Source: Microbacterium lemovicicum
GTDB lineage: Bacteria > Actinomycetota > Actinomycetes > Actinomycetales > Microbacteriaceae
NCBI RefSeq assembly: GCF_003991875.1
Contig: NZ_CP031423.1
Location: 248,001-312,000 of the forward strand
Length of the DNA: 64,000 bases
Reading direction: 5' to 3'
Shown here in pieces: positions 11,736-22,022 of the stretch. The notes beneath the pieces were generated by a model that did no database searches, had not been told where the DNA came from, and saw nothing but the letters and a program-made list of their open reading frames with translations. Each line of letters begins with the position of its first letter. The stretch's first letter is position 1. The position numbers and the translations under genes were made by a program.

Positions 11736-13202
11736 GTGGTCGACATCACCTTCGACGCGTCGTGGTGGCTGATCCTCGTCTTCGTCAGCGATGTGATCAT
11801 CCGCATCGCCGCCATCATCGTGGTGCCCCGCAACCGCCGTCCGACGGCCGCCATGGCCTGGCTCCTGGCGATCTACTTCATCCCGTTCGTGGGCGTTCTG
11901 CTCTTCCTGCTCATCGGCAACCCGCGTCTGCCGCGCAAGCGCCGGCGCAAGCAGGAGCAGATCAACGAGTACATCACCGAGACCAGCAGCCACCTCGACT
12001 TCGGCACGCTCCGCCCCCACGCACCCGACTGGTTCACGTCGCTGGTGACGATGAACCGGCGCCTGGGCGCCATGCCGCTCGCGGGTGACAACGCGGCGCA
12101 CCTGATCGCCGACTACCAGGAGAGCCTCGACACGATGGCCGCCGCCATCCGCACCGCCGAGGGGTACGTGCACGTCGAGTTCTACATCCTGCAGAGCGAC
12201 GACTCCACCGACAATTTCTTCTCGGCGCTGGAGGAGGTCGCGGCGCGCGGGGTCACCGTGCGGGTGCTGCTGGACCACTGGGCCAACCGCGGCAAGCCGT
12301 TCTACAAGAAGACCCTCGCCCGGCTCGATGCCATGGGCGCTCAGTGGCGGCTGATGCTGCCGGTGCAGCCGCTCAAGGGCAAGTACCAGCGCCCCGACCT
12401 GCGCAACCACCGCAAGCTGCTGGTCGTCGACGGCACCGTGGCGTTCATGGGGTCGCAGAACGTCACCGACTCCACCTACAACCTGCGCAAGAACATCCGT
12501 CGCGGGCTGCACTGGGTCGACCTGATGGTGCGCCTGGAGGGGCCGGTCGTGGCATCCGTCAACGCCGTCTTCCTCAGCGACTGGTACAGCGAGACCGACG
12601 AGGTGCTCACCGACGAGATCGACCTCTTCGACGTCAAGAGCGGGCCCGGAGACCTGGACTGCCAGGTGGTGCCGTCGGGTCCCGGGTTCGAGGTGCAGAA
12701 CAACCTGCGCCTCTTCGCCGCCCTGCTCTACTCCGCCCAGCGCCGCATCACCGTCGTCAGCCCGTACTTCGTGCCCGACGAGGCGATGCTGCTCGCGATC
12801 ACCACCGCCTGCCAGCGCGGACTGCAGGTCGAGCTGTTCGTCTCGGAGGAGGGCGATCAGGCGATGGTCTATCACGCGCAGCGCAGCTACTACGAGTCGC
12901 TGCTGCGCGCGGGGGTGAAGATCTGGATGTACCGGAAGCCGTACATCCTGCACACGAAGTGCTTCACCATCGACGACGAGGTCGCCGTCATCGGCTCGAG
13001 CAACATGGACATGCGCTCCTTCGGTCTCAACATGGAGATCTCGCTCCTCGTGCGCGGCGAGGAGTTCGTGCAGGAGATGCGCAACGTCGAGGACCGCTAC
13101 CGGCGCATCAGCCGTGAGCTGACGCTCGAGGAGTGGCAGAAGCAGCCGCTGCGCTCCACCATCCTCGACAACATCGCGCGCCTCACCTCGGCGCTGCAGT
13201 GA
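11736..13202 (+). CDS. cls: Cardiolipin synthase (phospholipase D type)
   Basis: Membrane enzyme that makes cardiolipin from phosphatidylglycerol. The 488-residue protein has two N-terminal membrane helices (about 8-28 and 40-60) and two PLD domains. The HKD motifs are HRKLLVVDGTVAFMGSQN and HTKCFTIDDEVAVIGSSNMD, both with intact His, Lys and Asp. I chose the GTG at 11736 because GGGAGGA sits 6 bases upstream. An in-frame ATG at 11709 would add 9 residues. TACGCT at 11701 is a candidate -10. Confidence 0.93.
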   Translation: MVDITFDASWWLILVFVSDVIIRIAAIIVVPRNRRPTAAMAWLLAIYFIPFVGVLLFLLIGNPRLPRKRRRKQEQINEYITETSSHLDFGTLRPHAPDWFTSLVTMNRRLGAMPLAGDNAAHLIADYQESLDTMAAAIRTAEGYVHVEFYILQSDDSTDNFFSALEEVAARGVTVRVLLDHWANRGKPFYKKTLARLDAMGAQWRLMLPVQPLKGKYQRPDLRNHRKLLVVDGTVAFMGSQNVTDSTYNLRKNIRRGLHWVDLMVRLEGPVVASVNAVFLSDWYSETDEVLTDEIDLFDVKSGPGDLDCQVVPSGPGFEVQNNLRLFAALLYSAQRRITVVSPYFVPDEAMLLAITTACQRGLQVELFVSEEGDQAMVYHAQRSYYESLLRAGVKIWMYRKPYILHTKCFTIDDEVAVIGSSNMDMRSFGLNMEISLLVRGEEFVQEMRNVEDRYRRISRELTLEEWQKQPLRSTILDNIARLTSALQ

Positions 13203-13327
13203 CCGCGCACGCGGCGACAGGGTGAACCGTGTCGGCCCGAGCTCGGCGGGGCGAACCGTTACAGGGGCGTAGCCAACCCGTTATGGCGCCGTGACCGCAT
13301 TCGCCGAAGACCCCCAGAGGGCTCGGA

Positions 13328-13333
13328 CAGAAT
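13328..13333 (+). promoter_or_regulatory. Leaderless-type -10 (CAGAAT)
   Basis: CAGAAT followed by 6 bases and the lipoprotein ATG at 13340. It has the same geometry as other starts in the window and no ribosome site. Confidence 0.4.
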
Positions 13334-13339
13334 CGGATC

Positions 13340-14053
13340 ATGCCCCTTCTCTCGCGTCGCGCCGTGGCCGCGGCATCCGCTCTGGCACTGGCCGTCGGCC
13401 TCGCCGGGTGCGCCACCGCCTCGGGTCCCGGGTCCGCACCCGCCTCGCCGTCCGATGATCCGACGGCGACGACGCAGCTGCACGCCGCGTGGCTCGACGA
13501 CGGTCGCGCCGTGGGCATCGTGACCCAGGGCAGCTCGACCTGCGTGCCGATGGCCGACGAGCCGATGTATGCCGACGGCGTGGTCACGGTGGAGCTCACC
13601 GACCCCGAAGGTCAGGCGTGCACCAAGGACCTCGTTCCTCGCGCGAGCGTCGTCACCCTCCCCGCCGGTGTCGATCCGGCGGACGGCCTCTCCATCGTCG
13701 TGACCGGCACCTACGCGGGGGAGGCCGACCTCCAGGGCGACTCCGCGCTGACCGGTGTGCCCGGCGACCCGACCGAGTACCTGCCCAGTGCCGGCTGGTT
13801 CGACACGGGCGCCTTCCTCATCCTCACCTGGGGCAGTTCGACCTGCCTGCCGGTGGCCGAGTCGGTCACCGCGACCGGCCCGAGCGACGTGACCGCGGTC
13901 TTCGCGACGCCGCCGGCCGATCAGGTCTGCACGGCCGACATCGCCCCGCGCGTGCTGGTCACCGCGGTCGACGGCCTCGACGAGCAGAGCGGTGCGCACC
14001 TGACGATGAAGGGCGACAAGTTCGACGGCGTCCGGATCCCGATCGCGGGCTGA
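13340..14053 (+). CDS. Lipoprotein with two tandem homologous domains
   Basis: A 237-residue secreted lipoprotein. The signal peptide is basic, then hydrophobic, and ends in the lipobox LAGC (Cys 25). A Ser/Pro linker follows, then two repeats of about 90 residues. Shared landmarks are AAWLDDGRAVGI...GSSTCVPMAD...GQACTKDLVPR in the first and AGWFDTGAFLIL...GSSTCLPVAE...DQVCTADIAPR in the second. Each repeat keeps two cysteines at matching positions, probably a disulfide. It arose by internal duplication. The function is unknown. Confidence 0.75.
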   Translation: MPLLSRRAVAAASALALAVGLAGCATASGPGSAPASPSDDPTATTQLHAAWLDDGRAVGIVTQGSSTCVPMADEPMYADGVVTVELTDPEGQACTKDLVPRASVVTLPAGVDPADGLSIVVTGTYAGEADLQGDSALTGVPGDPTEYLPSAGWFDTGAFLILTWGSSTCLPVAESVTATGPSDVTAVFATPPADQVCTADIAPRVLVTAVDGLDEQSGAHLTMKGDKFDGVRIPIAG

Positions 14054-14072
14054 ACCGCGTGACAGTGGGCGG

Positions 14073-14306
14073 TCAGTCGGTGCGGACCAGCAGGTCGCCC
14101 ACGCTGCAGTCCAGCGCCCGGCAGATCGCCGACAGCGTCGAGTAGCGGATGGCCCGCGCTCGGTCGTTCTTGAGGACCGACAGGTTCACGATCGACACGC
14201 CGACCAGCTCGCTCAGGCGGGTGAGTGTCATGCCGCGCTCGGCGAGGAGCTCGTCCAGGCGGCAGTGGACGCCGGACGGACCGTCGTCGGCCTCCGCCGG
14301 GCTCAT
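14073..14306 (-). CDS. Cro/CI-type helix-turn-helix regulator (YozG-like)
   Basis: A 77-residue DNA-binding protein made almost entirely of one HTH_3 domain: LDELLAERGMTLTRLSELVG, then VSIVNLSVLKNDRARAIRYS and the closing helix ICRALDCSVGDLL. Its ATG overlaps the stop of the upstream DUF2975 gene (ATGA). Such pairs are common, and the regulator probably controls the pair. Repeats in the promoter region at 14921-14968 are candidate operators. Confidence 0.85.
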   Translation of the reverse strand: MSPAEADDGPSGVHCRLDELLAERGMTLTRLSELVGVSIVNLSVLKNDRARAIRYSTLSAICRALDCSVGDLLVRTD

Positions 14307-14911
14307 ACGAGCCCTTCGGTCTCGCGCTGCAGCCGCTCGCCGACCTGGAACGCCGTGGCCACCGCGGTGAGGGCCAGCAGAGCCAGGACCGGGACGAAGT
14401 CGAACTCGAACGACGTGCCGTCGTACGTGTAGTCGCTCACGGCGGACAGGGCGCCGTTGACGGTCATCGAGGTGAGGATCGAGCCCGCGAACCAGCCGAC
14501 CGCGAAGATGCCGAGGCCCGTGTAGACGAGGCGCGAGGTGCCCTTCTGGAACGCGAGGCCGCGTGCCAGTCGCAGGCAGAAGAGGGCGGCCACGACGATG
14601 CCGGCGATGAGCGCCAGACCGACCACGATCGGCTCCGCCCACAGGGCGAAGAGGGTGGCCGGCGCAGGCGACGCCACCGTGACGGTCGCCTGCTGCACGG
14701 CGACGTCGACCGGCGCGCCGTCCGGGCCGATGGGGAGCGTCGCCGTCTCGTCGACGAACGGCACGAGGACCGGGATGTCGCGGCCCCGGGCGACCTCGGT
14801 GAGCCGGGCGATGACGGACACCGTCACGGCGACGATGCCGACCGCTCCCAGGCCGGCGTACAGGTACATGCCGAGGCGGTCGCTCTTAGACAGCTGGGTG
14901 TCTGAGGACAT
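14303..14911 (-). CDS. DUF2975 family membrane protein
   Basis: A 202-residue membrane protein with four hydrophobic helices at about 17-35, 86-110, 128-147 and 172-190. An extracytoplasmic loop of about 50 residues lies between the first two. The layout and downstream HTH partner fit the DUF2975 family. The function is unknown. The start at 14911 has the ribosome site GGAGACTCC just upstream on the minus strand. Confidence 0.75.
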   Translation of the reverse strand: MSSDTQLSKSDRLGMYLYAGLGAVGIVAVTVSVIARLTEVARGRDIPVLVPFVDETATLPIGPDGAPVDVAVQQATVTVASPAPATLFALWAEPIVVGLALIAGIVVAALFCLRLARGLAFQKGTSRLVYTGLGIFAVGWFAGSILTSMTVNGALSAVSDYTYDGTSFEFDFVPVLALLALTAVATAFQVGERLQRETEGLV

Positions 14912-14920
14912 CGGAGTCTC

Positions 14921-14968
14921 CTATCGATGATCGTTACCAACGACTTTCGATAACAACGATAAACGATA
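14921..14968 (-). promoter_or_regulatory. AT-rich promoter with CGATA/ATCG repeats
   Basis: An AT-rich island in otherwise GC-rich DNA, just upstream of the DUF2975-HTH pair. It carries CGATA three times at 14948, 14957 and 14964, and inverted ATCG units at 14922-14935. This looks like the promoter plus operator for the small HTH protein. The assignment is inferred from position and repeats. Confidence 0.5.
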
Positions 14969-15094
14969 CGCGAGGAGTGTCAAGAGCTCCGTCACGGACA
15001 CCGGCCGGCTCGGGAGAGGACGGCTCCGCGGGGTCGCTATGCCGACGGCGAACACGGGGATGCGGCATCCGTCGCCTGGTTACCCTCGTTACAA

Positions 15095-15112
15095 GACGCG
15101 GAAACCCGCGTC
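15095..15112 (+). promoter_or_regulatory. Perfect inverted repeat upstream of clpC
   Basis: GACGCGG, loop AAAC, CCGCGTC: a perfect 7-bp palindrome that ends 29 bases before the clpC start. It could be an operator for a stress regulator or a hairpin in the mRNA leader. The sequence does not decide between them. Confidence 0.4.
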
Positions 15113-15141
15113 GGATGTGGCCCCCGGCCGGAGGAATTGAG

Positions 15142-17664
<2,523 letters not shown>

Positions 17665-17681
17665 CACACGATTCGATAAGA

Positions 17682-17707
17682 GGGGCGGATGCTGCGGCAT
17701 CCGCCCC
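17682..17707 (+). terminator. Intrinsic terminator of clpC
   Basis: An 11-bp perfect stem, GGGGCGGATGC with GCATCCGCCCC and a 4-base loop, starting 18 bases after the clpC stop. Only a short TT follows. It embeds the GGATGC...GCATCC motif that recurs through the window. Confidence 0.7.
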
Positions 17708-17768
17708 TTCGTCATGTGCGGCCGGTCGCATCGACGCGTCGCGCGGCGAGCGGCCGGTCGGGCGAGCC

Positions 17769-17774
17769 TAGGCT
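17769..17774 (+). promoter_or_regulatory. Leaderless-type -10 of argA (TAGGCT)
   Basis: TAGGCT, 6 guanines, then the ATG at 17781. Transcription is likely to start at the initiation codon. Confidence 0.55.
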
Positions 17775-17780
17775 GGGGGG

Positions 17781-18293
17781 ATGAGCTCCTTCCAGGTCCG
17801 TCCGGCGCGCACGGGTGACGTGCGCGCGATCCAGGACCTGCTCGAGCCGTTCGTGCAGAAGCGGATCCTCCTCGGCAAGGACCTCGTCGTGCTCTACGAG
17901 GCCGTGCAGGAGTTCCTCGTCGCGGAGACCTCGGCCGGCGAGATCATCGGGTGCGGCGCCCTCCATGTCATCTGGGAGGACATCGGCGAGGTGCGCACGC
18001 TCATCGTCGGCGACGACTGGCTGCACCGCGGCGTCGGCAGGGCGCTCGTCGACGGTCTGGAGGAGCGCGCGCTGCGCCTCGGTCTGTCGCGCCTGTTCTG
18101 CCTCACCTTCGAGGTCGACTTCTTCACGCGGCGAGGCTTCTCGCCGATCGGCGAGCAGGTCGTCGACCCCGATGTGTACTCGCAGCTCGTGCGCAGCCCG
18201 GACGAGGGCGTCGCGGAGTTCCTCGACCTCGCCCACGTCAAGCCGAACACGCTCGGCAACACCCGCATGCTCAAGCGGCTCTGGGCGCGCTAG
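17781..18293 (+). CDS. argA: Amino-acid N-acetyltransferase (N-acetylglutamate synthase, actinobacterial ArgA type)
   Basis: Single-domain GNAT protein of 170 residues. It acetylates glutamate with acetyl-CoA to start arginine synthesis. It resembles the short M. tuberculosis ArgA (Rv2747) rather than the kinase-fused E. coli enzyme: shared segments are LVVLYEAVQEFLVAE, IGCGALHVIWEDIGEVRT, LFCLTFEVDFFTRRGF and VAEFLDLAHVKPNTLGNTRM. The acetyl-CoA loop is HRGVGRALV. The gene is monocistronic, between the clpC terminator and a large hairpin. Confidence 0.88.
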   Translation: MSSFQVRPARTGDVRAIQDLLEPFVQKRILLGKDLVVLYEAVQEFLVAETSAGEIIGCGALHVIWEDIGEVRTLIVGDDWLHRGVGRALVDGLEERALRLGLSRLFCLTFEVDFFTRRGFSPIGEQVVDPDVYSQLVRSPDEGVAEFLDLAHVKPNTLGNTRMLKRLWAR

Positions 18294-18349
18294 CACTCCC
18301 GCCTGCGCGCTGAGAGGTGCGCGGGGGCGACACGTCTTTCCCTCGAGAA

Positions 18350-18395
18350 GTCGCAACACGCCGTTCCACTCCGCGCGGGAACGGCGTGTTGCGAC
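18350..18395. terminator. 18-bp perfect hairpin between convergent genes (bidirectional terminator or REP-like repeat)
   Basis: The arms 18350-18367 and 18378-18395 are exact reverse complements over 18 bp (left arm begins GTCGCAACACGCCG), with a 10-base loop. It separates argA (+) from the paa operon (-), so it can stop transcription from both sides. Its length and A/T-poor flanks also fit a dispersed intergenic palindrome. I found only this copy in the window. Confidence 0.65.
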
Positions 18396-18404
18396 GTTTC
18401 GCGA

Positions 18405-18453
18405 GGCGGAGAGGGATGGCGGCGGAGAGGGATGCGCGGCGGAGAGGGGTCGC
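18405..18453. repeat. Three tandem copies of a 16-17-bp unit
   Basis: The unit GGCGGAGAGGG begins at 18405, 18421 and 18438. Each copy is followed by a slightly different 5-6 base spacer. It lies between the large hairpin and the stop of paaG. No function is evident. Confidence 0.5.
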
Positions 18454-18461
18454 GGGCAGGG

Positions 18462-19232
18462 TCAACGGCCGCGGAACATCGGCGCGCGCTTCGCCTGGAA
18501 CGCGGCGAAGCCCTCGCGGTAGTCGTCCGTGGCGCTGAGGGCCGTCTGCGCCGCGCTCTCCTCGGCGATGGCGTCCCACAGCGAGAGGCGCTCGTCGCGG
18601 ATGCGCGCGACGAGACGCTTGCTCGCGAGGAACGCGGACGTGGGTCCGGTGGCGGCCCGGGCCGCGGCATCCTGGATCGCCGGCAGCACCTCGTCCGCGG
18701 CGAGCACGCGGGAGAAGAGGCCGGACTGCACGGCCTCCGCGCCGGTCATGAGGCGTCCGCTGTAGATGAGGTCGAGGGTCTTGTGCGCGCCGAGACGCTC
18801 GGCGAAGAGCGCGTGTCCGCCCGAGTCGAGCGTCGCTCCGAGGCCGGCGAACGGCGACCCGATCTTCGCGGTGTCGGCGACGTAGACGACGTCGGTGGCG
18901 ATGAGCAGGCCCAGTCCGACGCCCAGACAGGCGCCGTGCGCGGCGGCGAAGGTCGGCGCGGGGAAGGCGGCCATGCGTCGCAGCAGCGGCGCGAGCAGCC
19001 CGTCGAGGTAGCCGGGCACGTCGTCGGTCGCCGGGTCGACCGCGGAGATGTCGCGACCGGCGCAGAACGCCCGTCCCTCGCCGCGCAGCACGAGTGCCCG
19101 GACGCCGGCCGACTGCGCACGGTCGTAGGCGGCGCCGAGCTCGCGGAGGCCGGTCTCGTCGAGCGCGTTCAGACGATCGGGGGCGTTCAGCACGACCGTG
19201 GCGATCTCGTCCACGATGCTCAGGTCGATCAT
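18462..19232 (-). CDS. paaG: 2-(1,2-epoxyphenyl)acetyl-CoA isomerase (PaaG), crotonase family
   Basis: Isomerises ring-1,2-epoxyphenylacetyl-CoA to oxepin-CoA in aerobic phenylacetate breakdown. The 256-residue protein has the crotonase oxyanion-hole segments FCAGRDIS and HGACLGVGLGLL. It has an Asp at the catalytic position of PaaG (GATLDSGG) rather than the Glu pair of true hydratases. It is the last gene of the paaABCDEG transcript and starts 10 bases after paaE. I exclude plain enoyl-CoA hydratase by the active-site Asp and the context. Confidence 0.82.
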   Translation of the reverse strand: MIDLSIVDEIATVVLNAPDRLNALDETGLRELGAAYDRAQSAGVRALVLRGEGRAFCAGRDISAVDPATDDVPGYLDGLLAPLLRRMAAFPAPTFAAAHGACLGVGLGLLIATDVVYVADTAKIGSPFAGLGATLDSGGHALFAERLGAHKTLDLIYSGRLMTGAEAVQSGLFSRVLAADEVLPAIQDAAARAATGPTSAFLASKRLVARIRDERLSLWDAIAEESAAQTALSATDDYREGFAAFQAKRAPMFRGR

Positions 19233-19241
19233 GCGGGCCTC

Positions 19242-20363
19242 CTAGCCGTCGTAGTCCACGACCACCCGCGGGGTCTGCGGGTGCGACTGGCACGTGAGCA
19301 CGTAGCCGCGCTCGATCTCGTCGGGCTCGAGCGCGAAGTTCTGCGTCATCCGCACCTCGCCCTCGATCACCCGCGCCCGGCAGGTGCCGCAGACACCGCC
19401 CGCGCACGCGAACGGCACATCGCCGCGCACGCGGAGGGCGGCATCCAGGATCGCCTCGTTCGCCCCGACCGGCGATTCGACGGTGGAGGACAGGCCGTCG
19501 AGCGTGAACTCGATCGAGACCGTCGCGTCGCCGGCGTCGGCCGCCATCGGCCCCGGATGCGCGGGCCGCGGACCGTCGGCCTCGCCGGTGAAGAGCTCGA
19601 ACCGCACGTCGTCGTCGGGCACGCCCCGCGCGGACAGCGCCGTGCGGCAGAGCGCGACGAGGTCGAACGGCCCGCAGAGGAACCATTCCGTGACGGAGGC
19701 CGGCGGCACGAGCCGGTCGATGATCGTGCCGAGCTTCTCCGCGTCGATCCGCCCCGACAGCAGGGGCGCTCCGCGCTGCTCGCGGGAGAGCACATGGTGC
19801 AGGGCGAGCCGGCCGGGATACCGGTCCTTGAGGTCGGCGAGGTCGTCGAGGAACATCACGTCCTGCGTGGCGCGGTTCGTGTACACGAGCGTGAAGCGGG
19901 CGGTGGGGGAGGAGGAGAGGACGGATGCCGCGAGCGACATCATCGGCGTGATGCCCGACCCCGCGGCGATGCCGGCCAGATGGGCGTCGTCCAAAGACGG
20001 GAGCCGCGACGTGAACCGACCCTCCGGGCTCATCACCTCGAGCCGGTCGCCGACCCGCAGGTTCTCGTGCGCCCAGACGGAGAAGAACCCGCCGCGATCG
20101 CGCTTGATGCCGACGCTGATCCTCCCGGGCGAGGGCGGGCGGCACAGCGAGTAGCTGCGGCGCACCTCGCGCTCGTCGATCCGTGTCCGGAGCGCGACGT
20201 ACTGCCCGGGCAGGTAGTCGTAGTCCGCGACGAGGTCGGCGGGGACGGCGAAGGACACCTCGACGCTGTCCGCGGTGAGGGGTCGGATGTCGGCGACCTC
20301 GAGCTCGTGGAACCGCGCCCGTCGCCGCGACCCGCTCGTCGCGGGGGCCTCGGCCGTCGCCAT
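19242..20363 (-). CDS. paaE: Phenylacetyl-CoA epoxidase reductase subunit PaaE
   Basis: Iron-sulfur flavoprotein that passes electrons from NADPH to the PaaABCD epoxidase. The 373-residue protein shows the FAD motif RRSYSLC and the nucleotide motif GSGITPMMS. The C-terminal plant-type 2Fe-2S ferredoxin domain carries CAGGVCGTCRARV and a fourth Cys in YVLTCQSHP. The ATG at 20363 directly abuts the stop of paaD. It belongs to the paaABCDEG transcript. Confidence 0.94.
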   Translation of the reverse strand: MATAEAPATSGSRRRARFHELEVADIRPLTADSVEVSFAVPADLVADYDYLPGQYVALRTRIDEREVRRSYSLCRPPSPGRISVGIKRDRGGFFSVWAHENLRVGDRLEVMSPEGRFTSRLPSLDDAHLAGIAAGSGITPMMSLAASVLSSSPTARFTLVYTNRATQDVMFLDDLADLKDRYPGRLALHHVLSREQRGAPLLSGRIDAEKLGTIIDRLVPPASVTEWFLCGPFDLVALCRTALSARGVPDDDVRFELFTGEADGPRPAHPGPMAADAGDATVSIEFTLDGLSSTVESPVGANEAILDAALRVRGDVPFACAGGVCGTCRARVIEGEVRMTQNFALEPDEIERGYVLTCQSHPQTPRVVVDYDG

Positions 20364-20854
20364 CAGATGACCTTGAAGAAGTCGAAGGGCTCGAGGCACG
20401 CGCGGCACTCGTAGAGCGCCTTGCAGGAGGTCGACCCGAAGCGGGCCACCTCGCGGGTGTCGAGCGACGCGCACCGCGGGCACTTGACCGCCATCCGCAC
20501 GCGCAGCGGCCCCTCGCCGAGCGAGGATCGTCCGCTCGGAGGGGCGATGCCGTAGGCGGTCAGCTTGTGCTTGCCGGCATCCGTCATCCAGTCCGTCGTC
20601 CAGGCGGGGGTGAGGGTCGTCCGCACGTCCACCCGCGCGAAGCCCGCGGCGGTGAGCGCCAGGATGACGTCGTCGCGCATGGTCTCCAGAGCCGGGCATC
20701 CGCTGTAGGTCGGGGTGAGGGTGACCGTCGCGCGGTCACCGTCGACCTCGACGGCGCGGAGGACCCCGAGGTCTTCGATCGTCAGCACGGGCACCTCCGG
20801 GTCGGTCACGGTGGCGGCGATGCGCCAGGCGTCCTCCCGTGTGGCCGCGCTCAC
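20363..20854 (-). CDS. paaD: Phenylacetyl-CoA epoxidase subunit PaaD
   Basis: A 163-residue protein with an N-terminal MIP18/DUF59 domain (VTDPEVPVLTIEDLGVLRAV and YSGCPALETMRDDV) and a C-terminal zinc-ribbon-like part (CPRCAS, CKALYECRACLEPF). PaaD is thought to help assemble metal centres of the epoxidase. The GTG start overlaps the paaC stop (GTGA). Confidence 0.93.
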   Translation of the reverse strand: MSAATREDAWRIAATVTDPEVPVLTIEDLGVLRAVEVDGDRATVTLTPTYSGCPALETMRDDVILALTAAGFARVDVRTTLTPAWTTDWMTDAGKHKLTAYGIAPPSGRSSLGEGPLRVRMAVKCPRCASLDTREVARFGSTSCKALYECRACLEPFDFFKVI

Positions 20855-21744
20855 CAGGTCGCTCCGGGATGCCGGCGGGCCAGCACCTGCATCTCGGCGA
20901 GCAGGTACGCCATCGCCGGGAAGTGCGCGCCGCGTCGACCGCCGCCCGACGAGACGAAGCCATCGGGGACCCGCAGCCCCGCCTCGGCGAAGACGGAGGC
21001 GATGACCGCGTCGAAGGGGGCGCGCAGGCTCGACGGCCGGACGGCCACGCCCTCGAGGCGATCGATCACGGGCTCGTCGCGGAACAGCTCGTCGACGTAG
21101 GGCCAGACCGCCTCGATCCCGCGGAGCATGCGCGCCCGCGACTCATCGGTGCCGCCGGCGAGGCGGAGCGTCCACTGCACGGCGTGGTCGCGGTGGTAGT
21201 CGACCTCCTTCACGGCCTTCGCGGCGACGGCGGCGAGCGTCGGATCGGCGGAGTCGCGCAGGCGCAGGTGGAGCTCGAAGAGGTAGACGGATGCCGCGAG
21301 CTGGCGTGCGATCGTCTGGGCGAAGTCTCCGTTCGGCTGCTCGAAGAGCCACGCGCTGCGGAACTCGTACTCGTCGCGGAAGTAGGCGAGGTCATCCTCG
21401 GTGCGGCCGTCGGCGGTCCCGGCGTAGCGCAGAAGCGAGCGCGCGTGGCCGAGGAGGTCGAGGGCGATGTTGCCCAGGGCGACGTCCTCCTCCAGCTCCG
21501 GTGCGTGCGCGATCCAGGCCGCCAGCTGCTGCGAGAGGATGAGCGCGTCGTCCCCCAGCCACAGCGCGTATTCGGCCACATCGGCCGAGGCGACGGCGTC
21601 GGCGTCGCCCGTGAGCTCCCCGGCGAGGTCGAGCGCGTCGACGGTGACGCGTGCCGTCTCCGTCGCCGCGCTCCCGCGCACGGCGGGTGGAGCGCCCTCG
21701 GTCGTCGACGGAGCGGACCGCGTCGACACGCCGTCCCTGCTCAC
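20851..21744 (-). CDS. paaC: Phenylacetyl-CoA epoxidase structural subunit PaaC
   Basis: Ferritin-like, non-catalytic partner of PaaA in the epoxidase. The 297-residue protein carries YALWLGDDALILSQQLAAWI, ELEEDVALGNIALDLLGHAR and EVDYHRDHAVQWTLRLAGGT, all typical of PaaC. About 30 poorly conserved Ala/Thr-rich residues precede the domain. The GTG start overlaps the paaB stop. Confidence 0.93.
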   Translation of the reverse strand: MSRDGVSTRSAPSTTEGAPPAVRGSAATETARVTVDALDLAGELTGDADAVASADVAEYALWLGDDALILSQQLAAWIAHAPELEEDVALGNIALDLLGHARSLLRYAGTADGRTEDDLAYFRDEYEFRSAWLFEQPNGDFAQTIARQLAASVYLFELHLRLRDSADPTLAAVAAKAVKEVDYHRDHAVQWTLRLAGGTDESRARMLRGIEAVWPYVDELFRDEPVIDRLEGVAVRPSSLRAPFDAVIASVFAEAGLRVPDGFVSSGGGRRGAHFPAMAYLLAEMQVLARRHPGATW

Positions 21745-22022
21745 AGGTGCGGCACCCCCTCCGACGCGGTGTAGTACACCGCGTGCCGGAAGTTCTTGCC
21801 CTCGGGGCTCTCGAAGAACGCGTCCTTCTCGTCGGGATCGCTCGTCGTCATCGCGTCGGCAGGCACCACCCAGATCGAGACGCCCTCCCCGCGCCGCGTG
21901 TACAGGTCGCGGGCGTTGCGGACGGCCATGTCTGCGTCTGGGGCGAGCAGCGACCCGACGTGCACGTGGCTCAGCCCACGGCCGGCCCGCACGAACACCT
22001 CCCACAGCGGCCAGGTGCTCAC
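21741..22022 (-). CDS. paaB: Phenylacetyl-CoA epoxidase subunit PaaB
   Basis: Small 93-residue subunit that bridges PaaAC heterodimers. Landmarks are [38 protein letters not shown] and the C-terminal [18 protein letters not shown]. It overlaps paaA and paaC by 4 bases each, which implies coupled translation and balanced stoichiometry. Confidence 0.95.
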   Translation of the reverse strand: MSTWPLWEVFVRAGRGLSHVHVGSLLAPDADMAVRNARDLYTRRGEGVSIWVVPADAMTTSDPDEKDAFFESPEGKNFRHAVYYTASEGVPHL

